Positions 13,601 through 31,600 are shown, numbered from the stretch's first letter. The stretch: DNA of 64,000 nt from Mimachlamys varia (GCA_947623455.1 OX392529.1:6076001-6140000); one strand, 5' to 3'. Notes: a model not told the origin generated them from the sequence alone. Program-made: numbers and translations.

Positions 13601-16600
13601 CTAGGATGTTATTTACGTGACTGTACCACTACTGTCTGCATCTAGGATGTTATGTACGGGACTGTACCACTACTGTCGATATCTAGGATGTTATTTACGG
13701 GACTGTACCACTACTGTCTATATCTAGGATGTTATGTACAGGACTGTACCACTACTGTCTATATCTAGGATGTTATGTACAGGACTGTACCACTACTGTC
13801 TATATCTAGGATGTTATTTACGTGACTGTACCACTACTGTCTATATCTAGGATGTTATTTACGGGACTGTACCACTACTGTCTATATCTAGGATGTTATT
13901 TACGGGACTGTACCACTACTGTCTATATCTAGGATGTTATTTACGGGACTGTACCACTACTGTCTATATCTAGGATGTTATTTACGGGACTGTATCACTA
14001 CCGTCTATATCTAGGATGTTATGTACGGGACTGTATCACTACCGTCTATATCTAGGATGTTATGTACGGGACTGTACCACTACTGTCTATATCTAGGATG
14101 TTATTTACGGGACTGTACCACTACTGTCTATATCTAGGATGTTATTTACAGGACTGTACCACTACTGTCTATATCTAGGATGTTATGTAAGGGACTGTAC
14201 CACTACTGTCTATATCTAGGATGTTATTTACGGGACTGTACCACTACTGTCTATATCTAGGATGTTATTTACGGGACTGTATCACTACTGTCTATATCTA
14301 GGATGTTATTTACGGGACTGTACCACTACTGTTTATATCTAGGATGTTATGTACTAGACTGTACCACTACTGTCTATATCTAGGATGTTATTTACGGGAC
14401 TGTACCACTACTGTCTATATCTAGGATGTTATTTACGGGACTGTATCACTACTGTCTATATCTAGGATGTTATTTACGGGACTGTACCACTACTGTTTAT
14501 ATCTAGGATGTTATGTACGGGACTGTACCACTACTGTCTATATCTAGGATGTTATTTACGGGACTGTACCACTACTGTTTATATCTAGGATGTTATGTAC
14601 GGGACTGTACCACTACTGTCTATATCTAGGATGTTATTTACGGGACTGTACCACTACTGTCTATATCTAGGATGTTATTTACAGGACTGTACCACTACTG
14701 TCTATATCTAGGATGTTATTTACGGGACTGTATCACTACTGTCTATATCTAGGATGTTATTTACGAGACTGTATCACTACTGTCCATATCTAGGATGTTA
14801 TTTACGGGACTGTATCACTACTGTCTGTATCTAGGATGTTATTTACGGGACTGTACCACTACTGTCCATATCTAGGATGTTATTTACGGGACTGTACCAC
14901 TACTGTCTATATCTAGGATGTTATTTACGGGACTGTATCACTACTGTCCATATCTAGGATGTTATTTACGAGACTGTATCACTACTGTCTATATCTAAGA
15001 TGTTATTTACGGGACTGTACCCCTACTGTCTATATCTAGGATGTTATTTACGGGACTGTACCCATACTGTCTATATCTAGGATGTTATTTACGGGACTGT
15101 ATCACTACTGTCTATATGTAGGATGTTATTTACGGGACTGTATCACTACTGTCTATATCTAGGATGTTATGTACTAGACTGTATCACTACTGTCTATATC
15201 TAGGATGTTATTTACGGGACTGTACCACTACTGTCTATATCTAGGATGTTATTTACGGGACTGTACCACTACTGTCTATATCTAGGATGTTATTTACGGG
15301 ACTGTACCACAACTGTTTATATCTAGGATGTTATGTACGGGACTGTATAACTACTGTCTATATCTAGGATGTTATGTACGGGACTGTATAACTACTGTCC
15401 ATATCTAGGATGTTATGTACGGGACTGTATCACTACTGTCTATATCTAGGATGTTATTTACGAGACTGTATCACTACTGTCTATATCTAGGATGTTATTT
15501 ACGGGACTGTATCACTACTGTCTGTATCTAGAATGTTATTTACGAGACTGTATCACTACTGTCTGTATCTAGGATGTTATTTACGAGACTGTATCACTAC
15601 TGTCCATATCTAGGATGTTATTTACGGGACTGTATCACTACTGTCTGTATCTAGGATGTTATTTACGGGACTGTACCACTACTGTCCATATCTAGGATGT
15701 TATTTACGGGACTGTACCACTACTGTATATATCTAGGATGTTATTTACGGGACTGTATCACTACTGTCCATATCTAGGATGTTATTTACGAGACTGTATC
15801 ACTACTGTCTATATCTAAGATGTTATTTACGGGACTGTACCCCTACTGTCTATATCTAGGATGTTATTTACGGGACTGTACCCCTACTGTCTATATCTAG
15901 GATGTTATTTACGGGACTGTATCACTACTGTCTATATGTAGGATGTTATTTACGGGACTGTATCACTACTGTCTATATCTAGGATGTTATGTACTAGACT
16001 GTATCACTACTGTCTATATCTAGGATGTTATTTACGGGACTGTACCACTACTGTCTATATCTAGGATGTTATTTACGGGACTGTACCACTACTGTCCATA
16101 TCTAGGATGTTATGTACGGGACTGTACCACAACTGTTTATATCTAGGATGTTATGTACGGGACTGTACCACTACTGTATATATCTAAGATGTTATTTACG
16201 AGACTGTACCACTACTGTATATATCTAAGATGTTATATACGAGACTGTATCACTACTGTCCATATCTAGGATGTTATTTACGGGACTGTACCATTACTGT
16301 CTGTATCTAGGATGTTATTTACGGGACTGTATCACTACTGTCTATATCTAGGATGTTATTTACGGGACTGTACCACTACTGTCTATATCTAGGATGTTAT
16401 GTACGGGACTGTACCACTACTGTCTATATCTAGGATGTTATTTACAGGACTGTACCATTACTGTCTGTATCTAGGATGTTATTTACGGGACTGTACCACT
16501 ACTGTCTGTATCTAGGATGTTATTTACGAGACTGTACCACTACTGTATATATCTAAGATGTTATTTACGAGACTGTACCACTACTGTATATATCTAAGAT

Positions 16601-19600
16601 GTTATTTACGAGACTGTACCACTACTGTATATATCTAAGATGTTATTTTCGAGACTGTATCACTATTGTCCATATCTAGGATGTTATTTACGGGACTGTA
16701 CCATTACTGTCTGTATCTAGGATGTTATTTACGGGACTGTATCACTACTGTCTATATCTAGGATGTTATTTACGGGACTGTACCACTACCGTCCATATCT
16801 AGGATGTTATTTACGGGACTGTACCACTACTGTCTGTATCTAGGATGTTATTTACGAGACTGTATCACTACTGTCTATATGTAGGATGTTATGTACGGGA
16901 CTGTACCACAACTGTCTATATCTAGGATGTTATGTACGGGACTGTACCACAACTGTCTATATCTAGGATGTTATGTACGGGACTGTATCACTACTGTCTA
17001 TATCTAGGATGTTATTTACGGGACTGTACCACTACTGTCTATATCTAGGATGTTATTTACGAGACTGTACCACTACTGTCTGTATCTAGGATGTTATTTA
17101 CGGGACTGTATCACTACTGTCTATATCTAGGATGTTATTTACGAGACTGTACCATTACTGTCTATATCTAGGATGTTATTTACGAGACTGTACCACTACT
17201 GTCTGTATCTAGGATGCTATTTACGGGACTGTATCACTACTGTCTGTATCTAGGATGTTATTTACGGGACTGTACCACTACTGTCCATATCTAGGATGTT
17301 ATTTACGGGACTGTACCACTACTGTCCATATCTAGGATGTTATGTACGGGACTGTACCACTACTGTCTATATCTAGGATGTTATGTACGGGACTGTACCA
17401 CTACTGTCTGTATCTAGGATGTTATTTACGAGACTGTACCATTACTGTCTATATCTAGGATGTTATTTACGGGACTGTACCACTACTGTCCATATCTAGG
17501 ATGTTATGTACGGGGCTGTACCACTACTGTCCATATCTAGGATGTTATTTACGGGACTGTACCACTACTGTATATATCTAGGATGTTATTTACGGGACTG
17601 TATCACTACTGTCCATATCTAGGATGTTATTTACGAGACTGTATCACTACTGTCTATATCTAAGATGTTATTTACGGGACTGTACCCCTACTGTCTATAT
17701 CTAGGATGTTATTTACGGTACTGTACCCCTACTGTCTATATCTAGGATGTTATTTACGGGACTGTATCACTACTGTCTATATGTAGGATGTTATTTACGG
17801 GACTGTATCACTACTGTCTATATCTAGGATGTTATGTACTAGACTGTATCACTACTGTCTATATCTAGGATGTTATTTACGGGACTGTACCACTACTGTC
17901 TATATCTAGGATGTTATTTACGTGACTGTACCACTACTGTCTATATCTAGGATGTTATTTACGGGACTGTACCACAACTGTTTATATCTAGGATGTTATG
18001 TACGAGACTGTACCACTACTGTCCATATCTAGGATGTTATGTACGGGACTGTACCACAACTGTTTATATCTAGGATGTTATGTACGGGACTGTACAACTA
18101 CTGTCTATATCTAGGATGTTATTTACGGGACTGTATCACTACTGTCTATATCTAGGATGTTATTTACGGGACTATACCACTACTGTCTATATCTAGGATG
18201 TTATTTACGAGACTGTACCACTACTGTATATATCTAAGATGTTATTTACGAGACTGTACCACTATTGTATATATCTAAGATGTTATATACGAGACTGTAT
18301 CACTACTGTCCATATCTAGGATGTTATTTACGGGACTGTACCATTACTGTCTGTATCTAGGATGTTATTTACGGGACTGTATCACTACTGTCTATATCTA
18401 GGATGTTATTTACGGGACTGTACCACTACTGTCTATATCTAGGATGTTATGTACGGGACTGTACCACTACTGTCTATATCTAGGATGTTATTTACGGGAC
18501 TGTACCATTACTGTCTGTATCTAGGATGTTATTTACGGGACTGTACCACTACTGTCTGTATCTAGGATGTTATTTACGAGACTGTACCACTACTGTATAT
18601 ATCTAAGATGTAATTTACGAGACTGCACAACTACTGTATATATCTAAGATGTTATTTACGAGACTGTACCACTACTGTATATATCTAAGATGTTATTTTC
18701 GAGACTGTATCACTATTGTCCATATCTAGGATGTTATTTACGGGACTGTACCATTACTGTCTGTATCTAGGATGTTATTTACGGGACTGTATCACTACTG
18801 TCTATATCTAGGATGTTATTTACGGGACTGTACCACTACTGTCCATATCTAGGATGTTATTTACGGGACTGTACCACTACTGTCTGTATCTTGGATGTTA
18901 TTTACGAGACTGTATCACTACTGTCTATATCTAGGATGTTATGTACGGGACTGTACCACAACTGTCTATATCTAGGATGTTATGTACGGGACTGTACCAC
19001 AACTGTCTATATCTAGGATGTTATGTACGGGACTGTATCACTACTGTCTATATCTAGGATGTTATTTACGGGACTGTACCACTACTGTCTATATCTAGGA
19101 TGTTATTTACGAGACTGTACCACTACTGTCTGTATCTAGGATGTTATTTACGGGACTGTATCACTACTGTCTATATCTAGGATGTTATTTACGAGACTGT
19201 ACCATTACTGTCTATATCTAGGATGTTATTTACGGGACTGTACCATTACTGTCTGTATCTAGGATGTTATTTACGGGACTGTATCACTACTGTCTATATC
19301 TAGGATGTTATTTACGAGACTGTACCACTACTGTCTGTATCTAGGATGTTATTTACGGGACTGTATCACTACTGTCCATATCTAGGATGTTATGTACGGG
19401 GCTGTACCACTACTGTCTATATCTAGGATGTTATGTACGGGACTGTACCACTACTGTCTGTATCTAGGATGTTATTTACGAGACTGTACCATTACTGTCT
19501 ATATCTAGGATGTTATTTACGAGACTGTATCACTACTGTCCATATCTAGGATGTTATGTACGGGATTGTACCACTACTGTCTGTATCTAGGGTGTTATTT

Positions 19601-22600
19601 ACGGGACTGTACCACTACTGTCTATATCTAGGATGTTATGTACGGGACTGTACCACTACTGTCTATATCTAGGATGTTATTTACGGGACTGTACCATTAC
19701 TGTCTGTATCTAGGATGTTATTTACGGGACTGTACCACTACTGTCTGTATCTAGGATGTTATTTACGAGACTGTACCACTACTGTATATATCTAAGATGT
19801 TATTTACGAGACTGTACCTTTACTGTATATATCTAAGATGTTATTTACGAGACTGTACCACTACTGTATATATCTAAGATGTTATTTTCGAGACTGTATC
19901 ACTATTGTCCATATCTAGGATGTTATTTACGGGACTGTACCATTACTGTCTGTATCTAGGATGTTATTTACGGGACTGTATCACTACTGTCTATATCTAG
20001 GATGTTATTTACGGGATTGTACCACTACTGTCCATATCTAGGATGTTATTTACGGGACTGTACCACTACTGTCTGTATCTAGGATGTTATTTACGAGACT
20101 GTATCACTACTGTCTATATCTAGGATGTTATTTACGGGACTGTACCACACCTGTCTATATCTAGGATGTTATGTACGGGACTGTACCACAACTGTCTATA
20201 TCTAGGATGTTATGTACGGGACTGTATCACTACTGTCTATATCTAGGATGTTATTTACGGGACTGTACCACTACTGTCTATATCTAGGATGTTATTTACG
20301 AGACTGTACCACTACTGTCTGTATCTAGGATGTTATTTACGAGACTGTACCACTACTGTCTATATCTAGGATGTTATGTACGGGACTGTACCACTACTGT
20401 CTATATCTAGGATGTTATTTACGAGACTTTACCACTACTGTCTGTATCTAGGATGTTATTTACGGGACTGTATCACTACTGTCTATATCTAGGATGTTAT
20501 TTACGGGACTGTACCACTACTGTCCATATCTAGGATGTTATTTACGGGACTGTACCACTACTGTCCATATCTAGGATGTTATGTACGGGGCTGTACCACT
20601 ACTGTCTATATCTAGGATGTTATGTACGGGACTGTACCACTACTGTCTGTATCTAGGATGTTATTTACGAGACTGTACCATTACTGTCTATATCTAGGAT
20701 GTTATTTACGAGACTGTATCACTACTGTCCATATCTAGGATGTTATGTACGGGATTGTACCACTACTGTCTGTATCTAGGATGTTATTTACGGGACTGTA
20801 CCACTACTGTCTATATCTAGGATGTTATGTACGGGACTGTACCACTACTGTCTGTATCTAGGATGTTATTTACGAGACTGTAGCACTACTGTCTGTATCT
20901 AGGATGTTATTTACGGGACTGTACCACTACTGTCCATATCTAGGATGTTATTTACGGGACTATACCACTTCTGTCTGTATCTAGGATGTTATTTACGAGA
21001 CTGTACCACTACTGTCCATATCTAGGATGTTATGTGCGGGACTATATCACTACTGTCCATATCTAGGATGTTATTTACGGGACTGTATCACTACTGTCTA
21101 TATCTAGGATGTTATTTACGGGACTGTACCACTACTGTCCATATCTAGGATGTTATTTACGGGACTGTACCACTACTGTCCATATCTAGGATGTTATTTA
21201 CGGGACTGTACCACTAATGTCGATATCTAGGATGTTATTTACACGACTGTACCACTACTGTCCATATCTAGGATGTTATTTACGGGACTGTACCACTACT
21301 GTCTATATCTAGGATGTTATGTACGGGACTGTACCACTACTGTCTATATCTAGGATGTTATTTACGGGACTGTATCACTACTGTCTATATCTAGGATGTT
21401 ATTTACGGGACTGTATCACTACTGTCTATATCTAGGATGTTATTTACGGGACTGTACCACTACTGTCCATATCTAGGATGTTATTTACGGGACTGTACCA
21501 CTACTGTCTATATCTAGGATGTTATGTAAGGGACTGTACCACTACTGTCTATATCTAGGATGTTATTTACGGGACTGTATCACTACTGTCTATATCTAGG
21601 ATGTTATTTACGGGACTGTACCACTACTGTCTATATCTAGGATGTTATTTACGAGACTGTACCACTACTGTCTATATCTAGGATGTTATTTACGGGACTG
21701 TACCACTACTGTCCATATCTAGGATGTTATTTACGGGACTGTATCACTACTGTCTATATCTAGGATGTTATTTACGGGACTGTACCACTACTGTCTGTAT
21801 CTAGGATGTTATTTACGGGACTGTACCACTACTGTCCATATCTAGGATGTTATTTACGGGACTATACCACTACTGTCTGTATCTAGGATGTTATTTACGA
21901 GACTGTACCACTACTGTCCATATCTAGGATGTTATGTGCGGGACTATATCACTACTGTCCATATCTAGGATGTTATTTACGGGACTGTACCACTACTGTC
22001 TATATCTAGGATGTTATTTACGGGACTGTACCACTACTGTCTGTATCTAGGATGTTATTTACGGGACTGTACCATTACTGTCCATATCTGGGATGTTATT
22101 TACGAGACTGTACCATTACTGTCCATATCTAGGATGTTATTTACGGGACTGTACCACTACTGTCTGTATCTAGGATGTTATTTACGGGACTGTATCACTA
22201 CTGTCTATATCTAGGATGTTATTTACGGGACTGTATCACTACTGTTTATATCTAGGATGTTATTTACGGGACTATACCACTACTCTCTATATCTAAGATG
22301 TTATTTACGGGACTGTATCACTACTGTCTGTATCTAGGATGTTATTTACGGGACTGTATCACTACTGTCTATATCTAGGATGTTATTTACGGGACTATAG
22401 CACTACTGTCTATATCTAAGATGTTATTTACGGGACTGTATCACTACTGTCAATATCTAGGATGTTATTTACGGGACTATACCACTACTGTCTATATCTA
22501 GGATGTTATTTACGAGACTGTACCACTACTGTATATATCTAAGATGTTATTTACGTGACTGTACCACTACTGTATATATCTAAGATGTTATATACGAGAC

Positions 22601-25600
22601 TGTATCACTACTGTCCATATCTAGGATGTTATTTACGGGACTGTACCACTACTGTCTGTATCTAGGATGTTATTTACGAGACTGTACCACTACTGTATAT
22701 ATCTAAGATGTTATTTACGAGACTGTACCACTACTGTATATATCTAAGATGTTATTTACGGGACTGTACCACTACTGTCCATATCTAGGATGTTATTAAT
22801 GGGACTGTACCACTGCTGTCTATATCTAGGATGTTATTTACGGGACTGTACCACTGTTGTCTTTATCTAGGATGTTATTTACGTGACTGTACCACTACTG
22901 TCTGTATCTAGGATGTTATGTACGGGACTGTATCACTACTGTCTATATGTAGGATGTTATTTACGGGACTGTATCACTACTGTCTATATCTAGGATGTTA
23001 TTTACGGGACTGTACCACTACTGTCTGTATCTAGGATGTTATTTACGGGACTGTACCACTACTGTCTATATCTAGGATGTTATTTACGGGACTGTACCAT
23101 TACTGTCTGTATCTAGGATGTTATTTACGGGACTGTACCACAACTGTCCATATCTAGGATGTTATTTACGGGACTGTACCATTACTGTCTGTATCTAGGA
23201 TGTTATTTACGGGACTGTATCACTACTGTCTATATCTAGGATGTTATTTACGGGATTGTACCACTACTGTCCATATCTAGGATGTTATTTACGGGACTGT
23301 ACCACTACTGTCTGTATCTAGGATGTTATTTACGAGACTGTATCACTACTGTCTATATCTAGGATGTTTTTTACGGGATTGTACCACTACTGTCCATATC
23401 TAGGATGTTATTTACGGGACTGTACCACTACTGTCTGTATCTAGGATGTTATTTACGGGACTGTATCACTACTGTCTATATCTAGGATGTTATTTACGGG
23501 ATTGTACCACTACTGTCCATATCTAGGATGTTATTTACGGGACTGTACCACTACTGTCTGTATCTAGGATGTTATTTACGAGACTGTATCACTACTGTCT
23601 ATATCTAGGATGTTATGTACGGGACTCTACCACAACTGTCTATATCTAGGATGTTATGTACGGGACTGTACCACAACTGTCTATATCTAGGATGTTATGT
23701 ACGGGACTGTATCACTACTGTCTATATCTAGGATGTTATTTACGGGACTGTACCACTACTGTCTATATCTAGGATGTTATTTACGAGACTGTACCACTAC
23801 TGTCTGTATCTAGGATGTTATTTACGAGACTGTACCACTACTGTCTATATCTAGGATGTTATGTACGGGACTGTACCACTACTGTCTATATCTAGGATGT
23901 TATTTACGAGAATTTACCACTACTGTCTGTATCTAGGATGTTATTTACGGGACTGTACCACTACTGTCTATATCTAGGATGTTATTTACGGGACTGTACC
24001 ACTACTGTCCATATCTAGGATGTTATTTACGGGACTGTACCACTACTGTCCATATCTAGGATGTTATGTACGGGGCTGTACCACTACTGTCTATATCTAG
24101 GATGTTATGTACGGGACTGTACCACTACTGTCTGTATCTAGGATGTTATTTACGAGACTGTACCATTACTGTCTATATCTAGGATGTTATTTACGAGACT
24201 GTATCACTACTGTCCATATCTAGGATGTTATGTACGGGATTGTACCACTACTGTCTGTATCTAGGATGTTATTTACGGGACTGTACCACTACTGTCTATA
24301 TCTAGGATGTTATGTACGGGACTGTACCACTACTGTCTGTATCTAGGATGTTATTTACGAGACTGTACCACTACTGTGTGTATCTAGGATGTTATTTACG
24401 GGACTGTACCACTACTGTCCATATCTAGGATGTTATTTACGGGACTATATCACTACTGTCCATATCTAGGATGTTATTTACGGGACTGTATCACTACTGT
24501 CTATATCTAGGATGTTATTTACGAGACTGTACCACTACTGTCTATATCTAGGATGTTATTTACGGGACTGTACCACTACTGTTCATATCTAGGATGTTAT
24601 TTACGGGACTGTACCACTACTGTCTATATCTAGGATGTTATTTACGGGACTGTACCACTACTGTCCATATCTAGGATGTTATTTACGGGACTGTACCACT
24701 ACTGTCTATATCTAGGATGTTATGTACGGGACTGTACCACTACTGTCTATATCTAGGATGTTATTTACGGGACTGTATCACTACTGTCTATATCTAGGAT
24801 GTTATTTACGGGACTGTATCACTACTGTCTATATCTAGGATGTTATGTACGGGACTGTACCACTACTGTCTATATCTAGGATGTTATTTACGGGACTGTA
24901 TCACTACTGTCTATATCTAGGATGTTATTTACGGGACTGTATCACTACTGTCTATATCTAAGATGTTATTTACGGGACTGTACCACTACTGTCTATATCT
25001 AGGATGTTATTTACGAGACTGTACCACTACTGTCTATATCTAGGATGTTATTTACGGGACTGTACCACTACTGTCCATATCTAGGATGTTATTTACGGGA
25101 CTGTATCACTACTGTCTATATCTAGGATGTTATTTACGGGACTGTACCACTACTGTCTGTATCTAGGATGTTATTTACGGGACTGTACCACTACTGTCCA
25201 TATCTAGGATGTTATTTACCGGACTATACCACTACTGTCTGTATCTAGGATGTTATTTACGAGACTGTACCACTACTGTCCATATCTAGGATGTTATGTG
25301 CGGGACTATATCACTACTGTCCATATCTAGGATGTTATTTACGGGACTGTACCACTACTGTCTATATCTAGGATGTTATTTACGGGACTGTACCACTACT
25401 GTCTGTATCTAGGATGTTATTTACGGGACTGTACCATTACTGTCCATATCTAGGATGTTATTTACGAGACTGTACCATTACTGTCCATATCTAGGATGTT
25501 ATTTACGGGACTGTACCACTACTGTCTATATCTAGGATGTTATGTACGGGACTGTACCACTACTGTCTGTATCTAGGATGTTATTTACGAGACTGTACCA

Positions 25601-28600
25601 TTACTGTCTATATCTAGGATGTTATTTACGAGACTGTATCACTACTGTCCATATCTAGGATGTTATGTACGGGATTGTACCACTACTGTCTGTATCTAGG
25701 ATGTTATTTACGGGACTGTACCACTACTGTCTATATCTAGGATGTTATGTACGGGACTGTACCACTACTGTCTGTATCTAGGATGTTATTTACGAGACTG
25801 TACCACTACTGTCTGTATCTAGGATGTTATTTACGGGACTGTACCACTACTGTCCATATCTAGGATGTTATTTACGGGACTATACCACTTCTGTCTGTAT
25901 CTAGGATGTTATTTACGAGACTGTACCACTACTGTCCATATCTAGGATGTTATGTGCGGGACTATATCACTACTGTCCATATCTAGGATGTTATTTACGG
26001 GACTGTATCACTACTGTCTATATCTAGGATGTTATTTACGAGACTGTACCACTACTGTCTATATCTAGGATGTTATTTACGGGACTGTACCACTACTGTC
26101 CATATCTAGGATGTTATTTACGGGACTGTACCACTACTGTCTATATCTAGGATGTTATTTACGGGACTGTACCACTACTGTCCATATCTAGGATGTTATT
26201 TACGGGACTGTACCACTACTGTCTATATCTAGGATGTTATGTACGGGACTGTACCACTACTGTCTATATCTAGGATGTTATTTACGGGACTGTATCACTA
26301 CTGTCTATATCTAGGATGTTATTTACGGGACTGTATCACTACTGTCTATATCTAGGATGTTATGTACGGGACTGTACCACTACTGTCTATATCTAGGATG
26401 TTATTTACGGGACTGTATCACTACTGTCTATATCTAGGATGTTATTTACGGGACTGTACCACTACTGTCTATATCTAGGATGTTATTTACGAGACTGTAC
26501 CACTACTGTCTATATCTAGGATGTTATTTACGGGACTGTACCACTACTGTCCATATCTAGGATGTTATTTACGGGACTGTATCACTACTGTCTATATCTA
26601 GGATGTTATTTACGGGACTGTACCACTACTGTCTGTATTTAGGATGTTATTTACGGGACTGTACCACTACTGTCCATATCTAGGATGTTATTTACGGGAC
26701 TATACCACTACTGTCTGTATCTAGGATGTTATTTACGAGACTGTACCACTACTGTCCATATCTAGGATGTTATGTGCGGGACTATATCACTACTGTCCAT
26801 ATCTAGGATGTTATTTACGGGACTGTACCACTACTGTCTATATCTAGGATGTTATTTACGGGACTGTACCACTACTGTCTGTATCTAGGATGTTATTTAC
26901 GGGACTGTACCATTACTGTCCATATCTGGGATGTTATTTACGAGACTGTACCATTACTGTCCATATCTAGGATGTTATTTACGGGACTGTACCACTACTG
27001 TCTGTATCTAGGATGTTATTTACGGGACTGTATCACTACTGTCTATATCTAGGATGTTATTTACGGGACTGTATCACTACTGTTTATATCTAGGATGTTA
27101 TTTACGGGACTATACCACTACTGTCTATATCTAAGATGTTATTTACGGGACTGTATCACTACTGTCTGTATCTAGGATGTTATTTACGGGACTGTATCAC
27201 TACTGTCTATATCTAGGATGTTATTTACGGGACTATAGCACTACTGTCTATATCTAAGATGTTATTTACGGGACTGTATCACTACTGTCAATATCTAGGA
27301 TGTTATTTACGGGACTATACCACTACTGTCTATATCTAGGATGTTATTTACGAGACTGTACCACTACTGTATATATCTAAGATGTTATTTACGTGACTGT
27401 ACCACTACTGTATATATCTAAGATGTTATATACGAGACTGTATCACTACTGTCCATATCTAGGATGTTATTTACGGGACTGTACCACTACTGTCTGTATC
27501 TAGGATGTTATTTACGAGACTGTACCACTACTGTATATATCTAAGATGTTATTTACGAGACTGTACCACTACTGTATATATTTAAGATGATATTTACGGG
27601 ACTGTACCATTACTGTCTGTATCTAGGATGTTATTTACGGGACTGTACCACTACTGTCCATATCTAGGATGTTATTAATGGGACTGTACCACTGCTGTCT
27701 ATATCTAGGATGTTATTTACGGGACTGTACCACTGTTGTCTTTATCTAGGATGTTATTTACGTGACTGTACCACTACTGTCTGTATCTAGGATGTTATGT
27801 ACGGGACTGTATCACTACTGTCTATATGTAGGATGTTATTTACGGGACTGTATCACTACTGTCTATATCTAGGATGTTATTTACGGGACTGTACCACTAC
27901 TGTCTGTATCTAGGATGTTATTTACGGGACTGTACCACTACTGTCTATATCTAGGATGTTATTTACGGGACTGTGCCATTACTGTCTGTATCTAGGATGT
28001 TATTTACGGGACTGTACCACAACTGTCCATATCTAGGATGTTATTTACGGGACTGTACCATTACTGTCTGTATCTAGGATGTTATTTACGGGACTGTATC
28101 ACTACTGTCTATATCTAGGATGTTATTTACGGGATTGTACCACTACTGTCCATATCTAGGATGTTATTTACGGGACTGTACCACTACTGTCTGTATCTAG
28201 GATGTTATTTACGAGACTGTATCACTACTGTCTATATCTAGGATGTTATTTACGGGATTGTACCACTACTGTCCATATCTAGGATGTTATTTACGGGACT
28301 GTACCACTACTGTCTGTATCTAGGATGTTATCTAGGGGACTGTATCACTACTGTCTATATCTAGGATGTTATTTACGGGATTGTACCACTACTGTCCATA
28401 TCTAGGATGTTATTTACGTGACTGTACCACTACTGTCTGTATCTAGGATGTTATTTACGAGACTGTATCACTACTGTCTATATCTAGGATGTTATGTACG
28501 GGACTGTACCACAACTGTCTATATCTAGGATGTTATGTACGGGACTGTACCACAACTGTCTATATCTAGGATGTTATGTACGGGACTGTATTACTACTGT

Positions 28601-31600
28601 CTATATCTAGGATGTTATTTACGGGACTGTACCACTACTGTCTATATCTAGGATGTTATTTACGAGACTGTACCACTACTGTCTGTATCTAGGATGTTAT
28701 TTACGAGACTGTACCACTACTGTCTATATCTAGGATGTTATGTACGGGACTGTACCACTACTGTCTATATCTAGGATGTTATTTACGAGACTTTACCACT
28801 ACTGTCTGTATCTAGGATGTTATTTACGGGACTGTATCACTACTGTCTATATCTAGGATGTTATTTACGGGACTGTACCACTACTGTCCATATCTAGGAT
28901 GTTATTTACGGGACTGTACCACTACTGTCCATATCTAGGATGTTATGTACGGGGCTGTACCACTACTGTCTATATCTAGGATGTTATGTACGGGACTGTA
29001 CCACTACTGTCTGTATCTAGGATGTTATTTACGAGACTGTACCATTACTGTCTATATCTAGGATGTTATTTACGAGACTGTATCACTACTGTCCATATCT
29101 AGGATGTTATGTACGGGATTGTACCACTACTGTCTGTATCTAGGATGTTATTTACGGGACTGTACCACTACTGTCTATATCTAGGATGTTATGTACCGGA
29201 CTGTACCACTACTGTCTGTATCTAGGATGTTATTTACGAGACTGTACCACTACTGTCTGTATCTAGGATGTTATTTACGGGACTGTACCACTACTGTCCA
29301 TATCTAGGATGTTATTTACGGGACTATATCACTACTATCCATATCTAGGATGTTATTTACGGGACTGTATCACTTCTGTCTATATCTAGGATGTTATTTA
29401 CGAGACTGTACCACTAATGTCTATATCTAGGATGTTATTTACGGGACTGTACCACTACTGTTCATATCTAGGATGTTATTTACGGGACTGTACCACTACT
29501 GTCTATATCTAGGATGTTATTTACGGGACTGTACCACTACTGTCCATATCTAGGATGTTATTTACGGGACTGTACCACTACTGTCTATATCTAGGATGTT
29601 ATTTACGGGACTGTACCACTACTGTCTATATCTAGGATGTTATTTACGGGACTGTATCACTACTGTCTATATCTAGGATGTTATTTACGGGACTGTATCA
29701 CTACTGTCTATATCTAGGATGTTATGTACGGGACTGTACCACTACTGTCTATATCTAGGATGTTATTTACGGGAATGTATCACTACTGTCTATATCTAGG
29801 ATGTTATTTACGGGACTGTATCACTACTGTCTATATCTAAGATGTTATTTACGGGACTGTACCACTACTGTCTATATCTAGGATGTTATTTACGAGACTG
29901 TACCACTACTGTCTATATCTAGGATGTTATTTACGGGACTGTACCACTACTGTCCATGTCTAGGATGTTATTTACGGGACTGTATCACTACTGTCTATAT
30001 CTAGGATGTTATTTACGGGACTGTACCACTACTGTCTGTATCTAGGATGTTATTTACGGGACTGTACCACTACTGTCCATATCTAGGATGTTATTTACGG
30101 GACTATACCACTACTGTCTGTATCTAGGATGTTATTTACGAGACTGTACCACTACTGTCCATATCTAGGATGTTATGTGCGGGACTATATCACTACTGTC
30201 CATATCTAGGATGTTATTTACGGGACTGTACCACTACTGTCTATATCTAGGATGTTATTTACGGGACTGTACCACTACTGTCTGTATCTAGGATGTTATT
30301 TACGGGACTGTACCATTACTGTCCATATCTAGGATGTTATTTACGAGACTGTACCATTACTGTCCATATCTAGGATGTTATTTACGGGACTGTACCACTA
30401 CTGTCTGTATCTAGGATGTTATTTACGGGACTGTATCACTACTGTCTATATCTAGGATGTTATTTACGGGACTGTACCACTACTGTTTATATCTAGGATG
30501 TTATTTACGGGACTATACCACTACTGTCTATATCTAAGATGTTATTTACGGGACTGTATCACTACTGTCTGTATCTAGGATGTTATTTACGGGACTGTAT
30601 CACTACTGTCTATATCTAGGATGTTATTTACGGGACTATACCACTACTGTCTATATCTAAGATGTTATTTACGGGACTGTATCACTACTGTCTATATCTA
30701 GGATGTTATTTACGGGACTGTATCACTACTGTTTATATCTAGGATGTTATTTACGGGACTATACCACTACTGTCTATATCTTAGATGTTATTTACGGGAC
30801 TGTATCACTACTGTCTGTATCTAGGATGTTATTTACGGGACTGTATCACTACTGTCAATATCTAGGATGTTATTTACGGGACTATACCACTACTGTCTAT
30901 ATCTAGGATGTTATTTACGAGACTGTACCACTACTGTATATATCTAAGATGTTATTTACGAGACTGTACCACTACTGTATATATCTAAGATGATATTTAC
31001 GGGACTGTACCATTACTGTCTGTATCTAGGATGTTATTTACGGGACTGTACCACTACTGTCCATATCTAGGATGTTATTAATGGGACTGTACCACTGCTG
31101 TCTATATCTAGGATGTTATTTACGGGACTGTACCACTGTTGTCTTTATCTAGGATGTTATTTACGTGACTGTACCACTACTGTCTGTATCTAGGATGTTA
31201 TGTACGGGACTGTATCACTACTGTCTATATGTAGGATGTTATTTACGGGACTGTATCACTACTGTCTATATCTAGGATGTTATTTACGGGACTGTACCAC
31301 TACTGTCTGTATCTAGGATGTTATTTACGGGACTGTATCACTACTGTCTATATCTAGGATGTTATTTACGGGACTGTACCATTACTGTCTGTATCTAGGA
31401 TGTTATTTACGGGACTGTACCACAACTGTCCATATCTAGGATGTTATTTACGGGACTGTACCACTACTGTCCATATCTAGGATGTTATTTACGGGACTGT
31501 ACCACTACTGTCTATATCTAGGATGTTATTTACGAGACTGTACCATTACTGTCTATATCTAGGATGTTATTTACGAGACTGTACCACTACTGTCTGTATC